Positions 39,489 to 48,420 of a DNA stretch of 58,918 nucleotides are shown here, in pieces; the first letter of the stretch is position 1; the number at the start of each line of letters is the position of its first letter. A model generated the notes under the pieces. It did not search any database. It was not told where the DNA came from and worked only from the letters and a program-made list of their open reading frames with translations. Both the position numbers and the translations under genes were made by a program. Source of the DNA: Bryobacterales bacterium (GTDB lineage: Bacteria; Acidobacteriota; Terriglobia; Bryobacterales; UBA6623); the NCBI GenBank assembly GCA_028819215.1, contig JAPPMG010000013.1, positions 1 to 58,918 on the forward strand. Direction: 5' to 3'.

Positions 39489-40532
39489 TCAAGCCAGCTC
39501 GACCGGAGCCTTTCGATCGATCGACTCCAGAACAGCCAGCGCGACCGCCAGCGAACGGGTAGCCTCTCGGCCATCGACAACTGGCGGTTCCTCGCGCCGG
39601 ACCACGCGACAGAAGTGCTCCAGCTGCCGCACGAGCGGATCTGCCTCGGCTACCTTCCGCTTGGAATGCTCCAAGGGGTGCTGCCAGCCGGCTCGAGCCG
39701 GGTCCGCATAGCGCCACAGTTCCATCTTGGGCAACGCCAGTGAGGCCCGAGTGCCAAGGAAGTAGTAGCTGTTCTCACTCGTGTGGAAGTAGAACGAGTT
39801 CTCCCCGCTGGTCAACTCATACGACCAGGGCGAGGGCGCGGCATCCGAGGCTAGTATCGAGCCCAGCGCTCCGGAGGCAAAGGACAACGTGACACTCAAG
39901 GAATCCTCGACTTCAAGCCCTCGTGCCGACGAGGCCGATTGCGCGTAGACCTGGCGGATCTCGCCACAGATGAAGCGCAGGACGTCCAAGTCGTGAATGA
40001 GGTTGACCAAGACCGGCCCGCCGCTCGGACGGCGGCACCGCCAATCCACTTCGTACCAGTCAGCAGGCTTTAGCAACGCCCATAGGATCGAGACCGCAAT
40101 CAGCCGCCCGAGCGTGTCGCCCTGAACGATGCTGCGCGCCTCTTGAATCAATGGGTTGTGGCGCCGGTGGTGGCCCACGAGCACCTGGCATCCTGCCTCT
40201 TCGGCTGACTGAACGATCCTCTGCGCCTCCGGAACGGTGTTTGCGATCGGCTTCTCGATCAGCATATCGAGGGCCTTTCGACTGCACACCTCGGCGACGG
40301 CGGAGTGGGTTCCGTTGGGAGTGGCGATAATCACCCCCTCGGGTTTCCGCTCCGCCAGAAGAGCTTCAAGATCCTGATAGAACGGGACATCGAAGCGCTC
40401 GGCCAACGACTCGCGCCGGGAATCCACATCGCAGATCCCGACGAGTGAGGAAGCCGACTGTTCACTGACCAGTCGTGCGTGTTTGCTGCCAACCAGTCCA
40501 GCACCGACGACGGCCAAGCGAACCGGTTCCAT
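39489..40532 (-). CDS. Gfo/Idh/MocA family oxidoreductase
   Basis: A 347-residue NAD(P)-dependent sugar dehydrogenase-like protein. The Rossmann fold opens with RLAVVGAGLVGSKHARLV; GVIIATPNGTHSAVAEVC and the catalytic-lysine motif LIEKPIANTVPEAQ follow. The C-terminal domain includes VNLIHDLDVLRFICGEI, typical of myo-inositol dehydrogenase-like members with an Asp/His pair. ATG 40532 is chosen because the Rossmann strand starts there; a TTG at 40568 would add 12 residues. It converges on the fucosidase gene with a 35-base gap. The substrate is unknown; a sugar or inositol derivative is likely. Confidence 0.9.
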   Translation of the reverse strand: MEPVRLAVVGAGLVGSKHARLVSEQSASSLVGICDVDSRRESLAERFDVPFYQDLEALLAERKPEGVIIATPNGTHSAVAEVCSRKALDMLIEKPIANTVPEAQRIVQSAEEAGCQVLVGHHRRHNPLIQEARSIVQGDTLGRLIAVSILWALLKPADWYEVDWRCRRPSGGPVLVNLIHDLDVLRFICGEIRQVYAQSASSARGLEVEDSLSVTLSFASGALGSILASDAAPSPWSYELTSGENSFYFHTSENSYYFLGTRASLALPKMELWRYADPARAGWQHPLEHSKRKVAEADPLVRQLEHFCRVVRREEPPVVDGREATRSLAVALAVLESIDRKAPVELA

Positions 40533-40699
40533 TTCAACAAATGACCTGCCAAGCGAAGGTTCGTTCAAGCAAAGAACGCAGCGGCGGCGAACTGGCTACC
40601 GAAGAATAAACGGCTAACGGCCAGGCGGAAAAGACTCATGATGGCGAAGCAGGCTGAGGAAGTCAAGGACTGACCGAACTGGCACGAGCCAGTGAGCGA

Positions 40700-40776
40700 T
40701 GGCGGGCCCGGAGGGATTCGAACGCCCGGCATGCCGCTTACGAGGCGGCCGCTCTATCCAGCTGAGCTACGGGCCT
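40700..40776 (-). tRNA. tRNA-Thr (anticodon CGT) with two helix mismatches
   Basis: A 77-base cloverleaf with encoded CCA (40700-40702). The D-arm GCTCAGCTGGATAGAGC, anticodon arm GCCGC-CTCGTAA-GCGGC (anticodon CGT, Thr codon ACG) and T-loop TTCGAAT are all present. Two pairs fail: A1 faces C72 at the acceptor end, and C52 faces C62 in the T-stem. A functional gene with unusual pairs, a decaying isoacceptor (ACG can be read by tRNA-Thr UGU) or a tRNA altered by integration are all possible. Confidence 0.88.
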
Positions 40777-40845
40777 GTGGCAGTACCGATTCTCGCACGG
40801 AGCAGGGGGGGCGTTGCGGAAACTCAAGATGATTCGCTTGCGATG

Positions 40846-41902
40846 CTATCGCGACCAAGAAAGATCCGGGTCGTCCCTTCTGGGCCGGGGCGTTTGAACG
40901 GATATTCTAGCCGGAGACGATGCTGTGCGTTCTCTGTGTGCTCTCGCGACAGCCTCTCCAACTCCCTTCGTCGAGGCCCCAAGCACTGTCCTCTTGATCC
41001 TGGCACCTTGCAGCTCCGCACCAGTCGCGTCGGCACCAAGTAGGTTTGCACCTTCAAGATTCGCGTTCCTTAGGCTGGCCTCCCTCAAATCAGAGTTGCG
41101 CAAGTCGGCCTCGGTGAAATCCGATCGGTCGAGAAGGGCCTGCTGGAAGTTCATGCCAATCAGAACCTTCTTGCGAAAGTTCGCACCGCTCAGATCCGCA
41201 CGTTCACCTTGCTGGCCATTCGAGCCCAGCCAAATTTGGTGCAAGGCGAGAACTCGAGCCAAGGGGCGGTCTACCGGTGCCGCCTGTTCAATCACCTGCA
41301 TACCCCTCCGGTGGAGTTGCTCTTCGACAGCGATGCGAAATCTAAGGGCTCGATCATCCGCCGTTGTGATCCCAGAAAGAAGCTTGTCATGCGGGAATGC
41401 TTGACGATACTGATCCGCGAGCGCCTCGTAGTCTCGGGTGTAAGTGTCCGCTGATCTAATTTGCTCCGCCGTGAGCATATCGCCGTACTTGTCAGCAATG
41501 AATCCTAGGTCGAATAGATCGCGTGCCCGGTTGCGGCCGGCAGACGCCCTCATCTTCTGGTCAAAGATCGCTGTCACCCGGTAGGTGCGGATCCCATTAA
41601 TCATCACTACATCATCTTCATTGGGTGTCTCGCGAAAGCTCAGGTCAATGTTCAGGAGCCGGTCACCCCGCGTTGCTGGATGCTCGTAATGAACCTTGAA
41701 CCGCTGGCCAATGTCAGTATCCTTTCCGACGATAAAGTCTGCTAGCTCCACGCCTGCATCGTGCAGCCCCGTCTCGACAAAGTCCCTAATGGCAACTGGC
41801 CCTTCGGGTCGAGTGTCTATCGAGCCCATATACGAGAGCCAAGGCGCTCCCACCCTTAAAGACGTAGGGTGTAGCTTGGAGCCGACCAAGCACTGCCAGC
41901 AT
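40846..41902 (-). pseudogene. AbiEii-like nucleotidyltransferase fused to pentapeptide repeats, frameshifted
   Basis: Read with a frame change near 41806-41815, this is one gene. From ATG 41902 (GAGG five bases upstream) the first part reads MLAVLGRLQATPYVFKGGSA then LALVYGLDRHST, the substrate-binding start of AbiEii nucleotidyltransferases. The next codons, which should give the catalytic Asp-x-Asp, are missing, and the frame shifts into a long ORF (IRDFVETGLHDAGVE, ARDLFDLGFIADKYGD) covering the rest of the domain. The C-terminus has about nine pentapeptide repeats (ADLSGANFRKK, DFTEADLRNSDLREASLRNA). The toxin is inactive in this copy. A fusion with a pentapeptide beta-helix is unusual. 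Confidence 0.72.
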
Positions 41903-41931
41903 CACACCCTCGTGGATTTTCTGATCTGGCC

Positions 41932-42507
41932 TCAGGAAAATACTACGGTCGGAAGCCATTCGTCGTGGATCGCTCGCACTTCAGGAGGGAATTGCTTGAC
42001 TAGCGGTATGAGATATTCCTCAACCAAATGCTCGATTTGCTCTTCGGTGTCCAACCACTGATTGATGCTGAATACCGGGCAATACCTTGGGTACCTCAGA
42101 CAACGCCCGTCAGCGGTGTCCAACACCACGTAGTCGGCGATTGCACGGTAGTGGTTAGCCACCCAAACCGGTCCGCAATCGCGAGGGATCACCCAGTCGG
42201 CAAGGATGTGAGCCATGTTGCGCACGCCTTTACTGCCGAGACTCGGGGTGGAGTCGCCCCAGCCTCCCGGTCCAGCGAGCGTCAAGGTGTGCGGATTGTC
42301 CACCGTGGTGAAGAATGAATCATCTTGGTGCCAATCTCCCGTATACTCGCCGGGTATGCGGAGGTTGAGAGCCGCTTGGTACGACACATACCGAGTCGGC
42401 GACGTGACAGGAACCCGGACCGGGCAGAACTTTACACCGTAGTCGTTCTCCTCCCAAGGAGGCCCAATCGTTGGAAGCAGCTGCTCTTCTGTTTCCGTAG
42501 CAGGCAT
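41932..42507 (-). CDS. unknown protein preceding an AbiEii-type toxin, candidate antitoxin
   Basis: A 191-residue soluble protein without a domain I can name. Notable segments are RIPGEYTGDWHQDDSFF, WVIPRDCGPVWVANHYRAIA, YCPVFSINQWLDTEEQIEHL and a final HDEWLPTVVFS. Its stop lies 30 bases before the start of the frameshifted nucleotidyltransferase, on the same strand, so the two form a toxin-antitoxin-like operon. I recall similar GDWH-containing hypothetical proteins beside AbiEii-type genes, which supports a linked function, but this is memory and not a search. It shows no helix-turn-helix and differs from AbiEi. Confidence 0.65.
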   Translation of the reverse strand: MPATETEEQLLPTIGPPWEENDYGVKFCPVRVPVTSPTRYVSYQAALNLRIPGEYTGDWHQDDSFFTTVDNPHTLTLAGPGGWGDSTPSLGSKGVRNMAHILADWVIPRDCGPVWVANHYRAIADYVVLDTADGRCLRYPRYCPVFSINQWLDTEEQIEHLVEEYLIPLVKQFPPEVRAIHDEWLPTVVFS

Positions 42508-42668
42508 CTCACTCTAATGGTGCCATAGAAGGACGGTGAAGCCCTTCGGAGCGGGCACAGACATGCAAGGGGCCGGATGGATGCCCCATGCCTAGTCACA
42601 GGACACCAGTCCCGTGGACTTGAATCTCCCAACATCTGGGCGAAATGTGCGACCTACGCTGGTCGAAG

Positions 42669-43121
42669 TCATGCCTTCGCGCCGAAGATCTCGGCCAGCT
42701 TGGCCCTGCGGTATGCGAATACTCGCTCCAAGTCGGGCCGCACCAAGAAGCGTTCGACCAGAGAACCGCCCGGCACGGAATATTCAACCCTGTCCTCCGC
42801 GATTGTGTTGGGGCCGTCGGCGGTGAAGAGATGTTCATGCCTCCAAAGGCGATAAGGGCCGCGCCGTTGCTCGTCCACGAACCGTGATGGGGGTTCCCAG
42901 CAGGTGATCTCGCTCTGCCAGCGAAGCGGCATGCCGCGCAGTCTGAGGCGGTAGTCGATCTTGGCCCCGCGCAGCATCTGGATCGGGGACGGCGTGAGGA
43001 CTTCGAACTTCAGCCAGGCAGGCGTGAGCAGTTCCAAGTTGCGAGCTTCGGCGAAGAACGGAAACACGTCCCCAAGCTCCGCCGGTAGGATCACGCTGCT
43101 CTGCAACCGATACGTCCGCAT
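42669..43121 (-). CDS. SRPBCC-fold protein (COG4276-like)
   Basis: A 150-residue START/SRPBCC-like ligand-binding protein. The N-terminus TYRLQSSVILPAELGDVFPF and AEARNLELLTPAWLKFEVL are characteristic, followed by IDYRLRLRGMPLRWQSEITC, FVDEQRRGPYRLWRHEHLF and RVEYSVPGGSLVERF. This matches the small cytoplasmic cyclase/dehydrase-like group often annotated as COG4276 or cell-division-inhibitor-like. The likely role is binding a hydrophobic ligand; no reaction can be assigned. It stands alone on the minus strand, divergent from the DUF3604 gene with about 180 bases between starts. Confidence 0.85.
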   Translation of the reverse strand: MRTYRLQSSVILPAELGDVFPFFAEARNLELLTPAWLKFEVLTPSPIQMLRGAKIDYRLRLRGMPLRWQSEITCWEPPSRFVDEQRRGPYRLWRHEHLFTADGPNTIAEDRVEYSVPGGSLVERFLVRPDLERVFAYRRAKLAEIFGAKA

Positions 43122-43298
43122 GGGGCTGCGAGGGCGTAAGGGCCGTATCCCGGCCTTAGCCCATGCCGTCTACCGTCATGCTAAACCCCTCCCGCACGAG
43201 CCTATGACATGCGTTTCGCCCCCCTGATGCAGAGAAGCGCGGCTGAGCCAGTCACAGCCAGGCCAGAGTGCGATGCTGTGAGAAGAACCCACACCGCG

Positions 43299-45791
43299 AT
43301 GTCCCGAACCAAGCGAATCCTCACCGCAGGCACTGTCCGCCTGTGCCTGCTCACCGTCATCATCGCGGCTGGCCACATCGCGCTCGCACCCGCCCGCGGG
43401 CAGCCCGTGGAAATCTCCAAAGCCGGCGAACACGCGGACTGGCCGGCCGCCGCGTTCGCACCCAGCGGCGACCTGTGGGTCGCGTGGACTGCCTATGACG
43501 GCAACGGCGCGGACCAAGTCAAGGCTCGGCGGCGCACCGGTAGCGAGTGGCAGGAGATCGTGACGGTCAGCCCGAGAGCGGGTGACTTCCTCAAGGTTTC
43601 GCTCGCGATCCAGCCTGACGGGAGGGTCTGGATCGCTTGGGCGGCACAAGTCGACGGCAACTTCGACGTGTACGCGCGAAGCTGGCACGACGGCCGGTGG
43701 GATCCGGTTGCGCGGCTGACGTCCGATCCGCAGCCGGACATCCATCACAGCCTGCAAGCCGCCTCCGACGGTAAGCTCCACCTGGTGTGGCAGTCGTTCC
43801 GCACAGGAGACGCCAACATCTACCTCAAGACCCTCGACGGCAGCCGCTGGTCCGCCCCAATGGCCATCACGACGCACGAGGCCAACGATTGGGAGCCCGC
43901 AACTGCGCTGGACGAGCAAGACCGCCTCTACGTCGCTTACGACAGCTATCGCCACGGGGACTACGACGTGATGTTGCGTGTGCTCGAGGGATCCGAACTA
44001 TCTCCGGAGTACCCCATCGCGGATTCCCCGGACTTCGAGGCGCGCGCCAGCGTGGCGATCGACGGCGACGGCCGGGCCTGGATCGCCTGGGACGATCAGG
44101 GACCAAACTGGGCTATGGACATGCCCAGCTGGAATCGCGCAAGCGAGAGAGGCGACTGGGGAGAGCCGGCTCCGTGGAGCGTGGAAGGCTCGGTCGGTCG
44201 TTTGGTGAGCCTGCGCTACACCCAGAAAATCGGCGTGGCCGTGTTCGCGGGCGGGCAGCGCTGGACGCCGACTGGCTCTATCGAAGAAGCGATGAGCGAC
44301 GAGTTCGCTCTCTCGTACGAGATTCCGCAGATCACGATCGACCCGTCGGGCACGCCCCGCCTGTTCCTGCGCCGATGGGTGCCCTACAACAACGGGTCCA
44401 GCATGAAGGAGCGGCCGGCCGCCTGGAACGTCCACGCGATGACGTACAGCGGGGATACGTGGTCTTCCCCGGTGATGCTGGAATCCAGCTCCGGCAGCAA
44501 CGACCAGCGGGTGGCAGTAGTGACCAGCGGGGAGGGCAGGACTTGGGTCGCATACCCCTCCGACGACCGCTGGTCGCCCGGCGGGCCGGTCACTTCACAC
44601 TCGGGCAGAGCCTTGGGAAAGATCCGCGTGATGCCCGTCGACCGGCAGGAGCCCTCGATTCCAGCACTAGACCGCATGGCCGATTCCCCTCGCGGGCGCC
44701 CGTACGCAAGCACTGCCTGGACGGATCGACGCCATACCATCGCAGCAGGAGAGAAGCGCTACTCGCTGTACTGGGGAGACCTGCACCGTCACACGGAGAT
44801 CAGTGCGGACGGCGGATTCGACGGCACGTTGTGGGACATGTACCGATACGCCCTAGATGCGACCGAGCTCGACTTCATCGCGTCCACCGATCACTTCTAC
44901 GGCGCCGCCGGCGAGCTCGGGGTAGATGATGCACGCGGCTACGACTGGTGGCGGACCCAGAAGCTGGCGGACGCCTTCCATGTCCGCGGCAGATTCGCTC
45001 CGCTATTCGGGTACGAACGCTCGATTCGATGGCCGTACGGCCACCGCAACATCATCAACCTTCACCGTGGCACCACGGCGATCGGACGGACTGTCCCCCG
45101 CGATCTTGAAAACCCTGACTCTCCGAGGCAGCCGGACGAGCTGCGCGTCTGGGAGAAGTTGCGCGGCCAAGACGTGATCACGATCCCGCACACCATCGCT
45201 GCAGGTGGCGGCACCGACTTCTCCTTCAACGACCCGGCGCTGGAGCCGTTGCTCGAGATCTACCAAGGCTGTCGGATGAGCTACGAAGCCGCGGGAGCTC
45301 CGCGAGTCAACTCCAACGAGCGCTTCGCGGACGGCTTTGCCCGCAGCGCTCTGGACAAGGGCTACCAGATCGGCTTTATCGCCTCGTCCGATCATCGCTC
45401 CACCCACATCTCCTACGCGGCCGTCTACGCCGAAGAGCGCTCCCGCGAGGGCATCTTCCGCGCATTGCAGCAACGCCACGCTTATGCGGCAACAGACAAC
45501 ATCGTGCTCGATGTCAGGGTCGGAGAGGCCATCATGGGAGACGCCACCGTCACCCGAGACAAGCCCGTCGTGAGGGTGGCGGTGCGCGGAACCGGGCCGA
45601 TCCACAACATCCAAATCATCAAGGACAACGCCTACGTGTACTCGGCCAACCCCGGCCAGAGGATAGCGGCATTCAGCTTCCGGGATGCGGACGCGGTTCC
45701 GGGCGAGAGCTACTACTACGTCAGGGTGCAGCAGGAGGACGGCCAGATGGCGTGGGCCTCGCCGATCTGGGTGGAATATCGACCGCAGTAA
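43299..45791 (+). CDS. DUF3604 family protein with N-terminal beta-propeller
   Basis: An 830-residue secreted protein. A signal peptide (LCLLTVIIAAGHIALAPARG) precedes six or so beta-propeller blades with recurring Trp-Ile/Val-Ala-Trp patterns (DLWVAWTAYDGNG, RVWIAWAAQVDGNFD, RLYVAYDSYRHGDYD, RAWIAWDDQGP). The C-terminal DUF3604 domain begins near residue 486 with YSLYWGDLHRHTEISADGGF, a PHP-like metal motif, followed by DFIASTDHFYG, QDVITIPHTIAAGG, FIASSDHRSTHISYAAVYAE and a final beta domain. Metal-dependent hydrolysis is likely, substrate unknown. I prefer ATG 43299, just before the signal peptide; the frame opens at 43209. Confidence 0.88.
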   Translation: MSRTKRILTAGTVRLCLLTVIIAAGHIALAPARGQPVEISKAGEHADWPAAAFAPSGDLWVAWTAYDGNGADQVKARRRTGSEWQEIVTVSPRAGDFLKVSLAIQPDGRVWIAWAAQVDGNFDVYARSWHDGRWDPVARLTSDPQPDIHHSLQAASDGKLHLVWQSFRTGDANIYLKTLDGSRWSAPMAITTHEANDWEPATALDEQDRLYVAYDSYRHGDYDVMLRVLEGSELSPEYPIADSPDFEARASVAIDGDGRAWIAWDDQGPNWAMDMPSWNRASERGDWGEPAPWSVEGSVGRLVSLRYTQKIGVAVFAGGQRWTPTGSIEEAMSDEFALSYEIPQITIDPSGTPRLFLRRWVPYNNGSSMKERPAAWNVHAMTYSGDTWSSPVMLESSSGSNDQRVAVVTSGEGRTWVAYPSDDRWSPGGPVTSHSGRALGKIRVMPVDRQEPSIPALDRMADSPRGRPYASTAWTDRRHTIAAGEKRYSLYWGDLHRHTEISADGGFDGTLWDMYRYALDATELDFIASTDHFYGAAGELGVDDARGYDWWRTQKLADAFHVRGRFAPLFGYERSIRWPYGHRNIINLHRGTTAIGRTVPRDLENPDSPRQPDELRVWEKLRGQDVITIPHTIAAGGGTDFSFNDPALEPLLEIYQGCRMSYEAAGAPRVNSNERFADGFARSALDKGYQIGFIASSDHRSTHISYAAVYAEERSREGIFRALQQRHAYAATDNIVLDVRVGEAIMGDATVTRDKPVVRVAVRGTGPIHNIQIIKDNAYVYSANPGQRIAAFSFRDADAVPGESYYYVRVQQEDGQMAWASPIWVEYRPQ

Positions 45792-46128
45792 CAGCGAGTG
45801 GTAGCGACGGGCCTCGGCGAACGCGAACACGCGATCCCGTGGCTGGACAACTGTTGCTTGCCGCGTGTCTTTCTCTGCAAGCACACGCTCGAAGAGTCAC
45901 ACGAGCGAAGCTCGCTAGGAATCCAAGCCGGCGTCAACCATGAAAAATGCTACTCGTTGTGAGTATTTTCATGGAATAACGCCGGGCAAGCTGATCCCTC
46001 GAACAGCAAGCGATTCGGTCAAGCGTGCAAGTGTCGGCTCGACCGAATCAAGGGCTGCAGCCATGCACTGACTGCCTGACGGGCTAGACTGGGACGGCCC
46101 GCTCTCCGCGAGCCAAGGTCGACCCACC
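45792..46128. other. intergenic region carrying an AT-rich stem-loop
   Basis: No gene is seen between the DUF3604 and flavodoxin genes. The only clear structure is the inverted repeat at 45938-45974 listed separately. Confidence 0.5.
45938..45974. repeat. AT-rich inverted repeat with bulge
   Basis: CCATGAAAA (45938-45946) pairs perfectly with TTTTCATGG (45966-45974). Inside, TACTC pairs with GAGTA around a GTTGT loop, leaving a four-base ATGC bulge on one side. It is much more AT-rich than its surroundings. It could be a transcription terminator for the DUF3604 gene, a protein-binding site or a mobile-element hairpin; no T-run follows. Confidence 0.55.
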
Positions 46129-46701
46129 ATGAGATTCAACACCCTGATCCGCACACTTGCGCTGGGCTGTGCAGCGGTTTGCGCCGCAGGCCAAGATGTC
46201 GCCGTGCTAGTGGCCTATCATTCTCAGACCGGCAACACCGAGACCATGGCCAAGGCACTCGCCGAGGGCGCCAAGAGCAACGGTGCCGAGGCCATCGTCA
46301 AGAAGATCGGCGACGTCACGCAATCGGATTTGGAGCAGGCCGACGGGGTAGCGTTGGGGTCGCCGGTGCACATGGGAGATGTCGCGGTCCCGATCCGAGA
46401 GGCCTTGGTGGACTGGGCCTACGGCTTCGGGTTCTGGCGGAGCAAGGGGCTCGTCAACAAGGCCTGCGCGGTCTTCGCCACGGGCGGTGCACCATCGAAT
46501 GGCAAGGAATTCACCATGCTCAGCATGGCCCTCGGGATGCTGCAGTACGGCATGGTGCTCGTGACGCCCCACGGTGGGCTGGGGGCTTCGGCAACAACGG
46601 GCATCCCGGAGTACGAGAAGGGCGTCGGAGAGCACGAGCTGGAGGAGGCCCGCGAACTCGGCGCACGCCTGGCGGAGGTGGCGCGCCGGCTTAAGGAATG
46701 A
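46129..46701 (+). CDS. flavodoxin/WrbA-like protein with a signal peptide
   Basis: A 190-residue flavodoxin-fold protein. The FMN phosphate loop is VAYHSQTGNTETMAKAL, and GVALGSPVHMGDVAVPI and FATGGAPSNGKEFTML supply the other FMN loops, closest to the WrbA/NAD(P)H:quinone reductase branch. The N-terminal 20 residues (LIRTLALGCAAVCAAGQ) look like a cleavable signal peptide, which is unusual because flavodoxins are cytosolic and bind FMN before export would be possible by Sec. An alternative is that the leader is an anchor. It ends five bases from the convergent ketopantoate reductase gene. Confidence 0.82.
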   Translation: MRFNTLIRTLALGCAAVCAAGQDVAVLVAYHSQTGNTETMAKALAEGAKSNGAEAIVKKIGDVTQSDLEQADGVALGSPVHMGDVAVPIREALVDWAYGFGFWRSKGLVNKACAVFATGGAPSNGKEFTMLSMALGMLQYGMVLVTPHGGLGASATTGIPEYEKGVGEHELEEARELGARLAEVARRLKE

Positions 46702-46706
46702 CTTGC

Positions 46707-47672
46707 TCAGCTATCGGACCGCGGACCGACGCTTTCGTACGCAAGCCTCCCCCTAGCGCGCAACTCGCCCGGCAGCAGTGCTCCATAGAGCGCATCCAAG
46801 ACCGGCGTCGCGATCTTAAGTTCTCGTCCGTAACGACAGACCGCGCCGAGCTGTTCGTTGAGCTCAGACGTTTCGCCGCGCTCAAGGTCACGATGCATTG
46901 ATGCGGTCGTTTCCGGCCGCAGGCCCTCGTAGCGAGCGACCTGAGCCGCGACGAAGCCATCTGGGATCTGCGCACCGTGCGCCCTCCCGACCGCGGCCAT
47001 CTCTTCCCCCGCAGCCAGCATGAGCCCACGCGTCTCCGGCACGCCCAGCACCACGCCCAGCGGAGCGCGCGCCACGGCGCCTACCGAGCCCATCGAGCAA
47101 ACCATCAACAACTTCATCCACATCGCCGTCCAGATGTCGTCGGACGCATCGATGGACATCCCCGGCACGTCCGCGAGCGCATGGACAACCCGGGCCACCC
47201 GCTCCGAATGGCCCCCTTCCAACTCGCCGCAGGTAATAGACGGGTGGAGCCCGAAATGCCGGATGTCGCCAGTTGCTACGCGCTCGGCAAAGATTCGGCT
47301 GAGGCCGCCCAAGACCGATCGCTCCGGCAGCACGTCGCGGAGAATCGCGGGCGCGTCAACTCCGTTTTGCAGCGGTATGGCCACGCTGGACGGACCCAGC
47401 AGCGGGCGCGCGCCCTCGGCGGCTGCGCGCACATGTTCCACCTTGCAGGCGAAGAACAACGCGTCCGGAGAGGGGGCATCGCTTCCGGCCACAATCACAT
47501 CCGGGTGTGGCAGGTGGACCTCGCCTTGGGGACTCCGCACGCGCAGCCCTTTGGCACGGACGATTCGGGCACTCTCCTCCCGCAACAGAAACGACACGTC
47601 CACGCCAGCCGATGCCAAGCGGGCCCCGAAGTAGCCCCCAACGGCTCCAGCGCCAACCATTACGATCTTCAC
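46707..47672 (-). CDS. panE: 2-dehydropantoate 2-reductase
   Basis: A 321-residue ketopantoate reductase of the PanE/ApbA family, which makes pantoate for coenzyme A with NADPH. The dinucleotide-binding N-terminus KIVMVGAGAVGGYFGARLAS is typical. FFACKVEHVRAAAEGARPLL and PLQNGVDAPAIL carry the conserved Lys and Asn. The C-terminal domain contains WMKLLMVCSMGSVGAVARAP with the catalytic Lys of the family, and a final RGETSELNEQLGAV with the conserved Glu. All key residues appear intact. It is a single gene converging on the flavodoxin gene. Confidence 0.9.
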   Translation of the reverse strand: MKIVMVGAGAVGGYFGARLASAGVDVSFLLREESARIVRAKGLRVRSPQGEVHLPHPDVIVAGSDAPSPDALFFACKVEHVRAAAEGARPLLGPSSVAIPLQNGVDAPAILRDVLPERSVLGGLSRIFAERVATGDIRHFGLHPSITCGELEGGHSERVARVVHALADVPGMSIDASDDIWTAMWMKLLMVCSMGSVGAVARAPLGVVLGVPETRGLMLAAGEEMAAVGRAHGAQIPDGFVAAQVARYEGLRPETTASMHRDLERGETSELNEQLGAVCRYGRELKIATPVLDALYGALLPGELRARGRLAYESVGPRSDS

Positions 47673-47816
47673 GGCTCAATGATCCCAGAATCAGGAGGCC
47701 GGTCACGGCCGCCATGGGCGGGAGCTTTCCGCGATGCGAAATGGCTCTGCGGCCCAGCTTCCGCAGCCCGGTCACGAGTTTGCGTCACTTAGTTGGGCCG
47801 GCGGGGGCACCAACCC

Positions 47817-48167
47817 CTAGCTGCCTGGTCCGTCGGGCAAGCGGGCCTCCGGCAAGCTATCCGGGTCCAGCGCGTCTTGGTGGATCCAAGCGGACTTGCG
47901 GTACGCCTCCCGGCGGTGCAGCACCCGTAGAATCCGCACAATGCCAGCTTCCCGGTGGAATCGAACACGCCATTCACCTACCCTGAGCCGAAAATACGGC
48001 TGCGCGCCTCCTTGCAGCCGTCTCACATCGCCGGATTCGTCCTGAGCGAATCGTGCCACGGCACGTCGGATTCGATCAGAATCTCGCTTCGTTAGCTTCG
48101 CAAGGTCGGACTTCGCCTTCGAGCTCCACTCGACCCCCAGAGTGGAATCGAGGTCATTCAAGGCCAA
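47817..48167 (-). CDS. RelE/ParE superfamily toxin
   Basis: A 116-residue toxin of the RelE/ParE fold. VEWSSKAKSDLAKLTKRDSD, VRRLQGGAQPYFRLRVGEWR and VRFHREAGIVRILRVLHRREAY are the expected strands, with the YRLRVGDYRVRF-type core and the final HRREAYR found in RelE-like mRNA interferases. The C-terminal 20 residues are an unstructured extension. Its start overlaps the antitoxin stop by 14 bases, so the pair is coupled with the antitoxin first. Nothing suggests damage, which makes it one of the few intact toxins in the window. Confidence 0.87.
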   Translation of the reverse strand: MALNDLDSTLGVEWSSKAKSDLAKLTKRDSDRIRRAVARFAQDESGDVRRLQGGAQPYFRLRVGEWRVRFHREAGIVRILRVLHRREAYRKSAWIHQDALDPDSLPEARLPDGPGS

Positions 48168-48420
48168 GTTCCCGCATCACCCGTTCATGAGGAATGCCCT
48201 TTCCGCCATTCTGCTTGAGCGATTCCTCTGCCTCGGCCACCGCAAGTCTCTCTTCTTCCGTTTCCGGCTCGTCATCCCACGGGGCGTTCCGAAGAACGGC
48301 CCCTAGCCGATCAGGATATGTGGCCAGAAACTCTTTCAAGCCAACGAGTTCTCCCTCGGTCATGCGGTCGATCTCCTCATGCAGCGCCGCCCGAATCTCA
48401 GCCATCTGCAGTTGTGGCAT
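48154..48420 (-). CDS. antitoxin of the RelE/ParE-type pair
   Basis: An 88-residue acidic protein. The N-terminal helix MAEIRAALHEEIDRMTEGEL and VGLKEFLATYPDRLGAVLRN are followed by an acidic, probably disordered toxin-binding tail (PWDDEPETEEERLAVAEAEE, then IPHERVMRELGLE). This small helical-plus-acidic layout is standard for antitoxins of RelE/ParE pairs. ATG 48420 is chosen because a strong GGAGG-type RBS sits just upstream; the frame is open to 48498. It overlaps the toxin by 14 bases. The exact antitoxin family is not identified. Confidence 0.78.
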   Translation of the reverse strand: MPQLQMAEIRAALHEEIDRMTEGELVGLKEFLATYPDRLGAVLRNAPWDDEPETEEERLAVAEAEESLKQNGGKGIPHERVMRELGLE

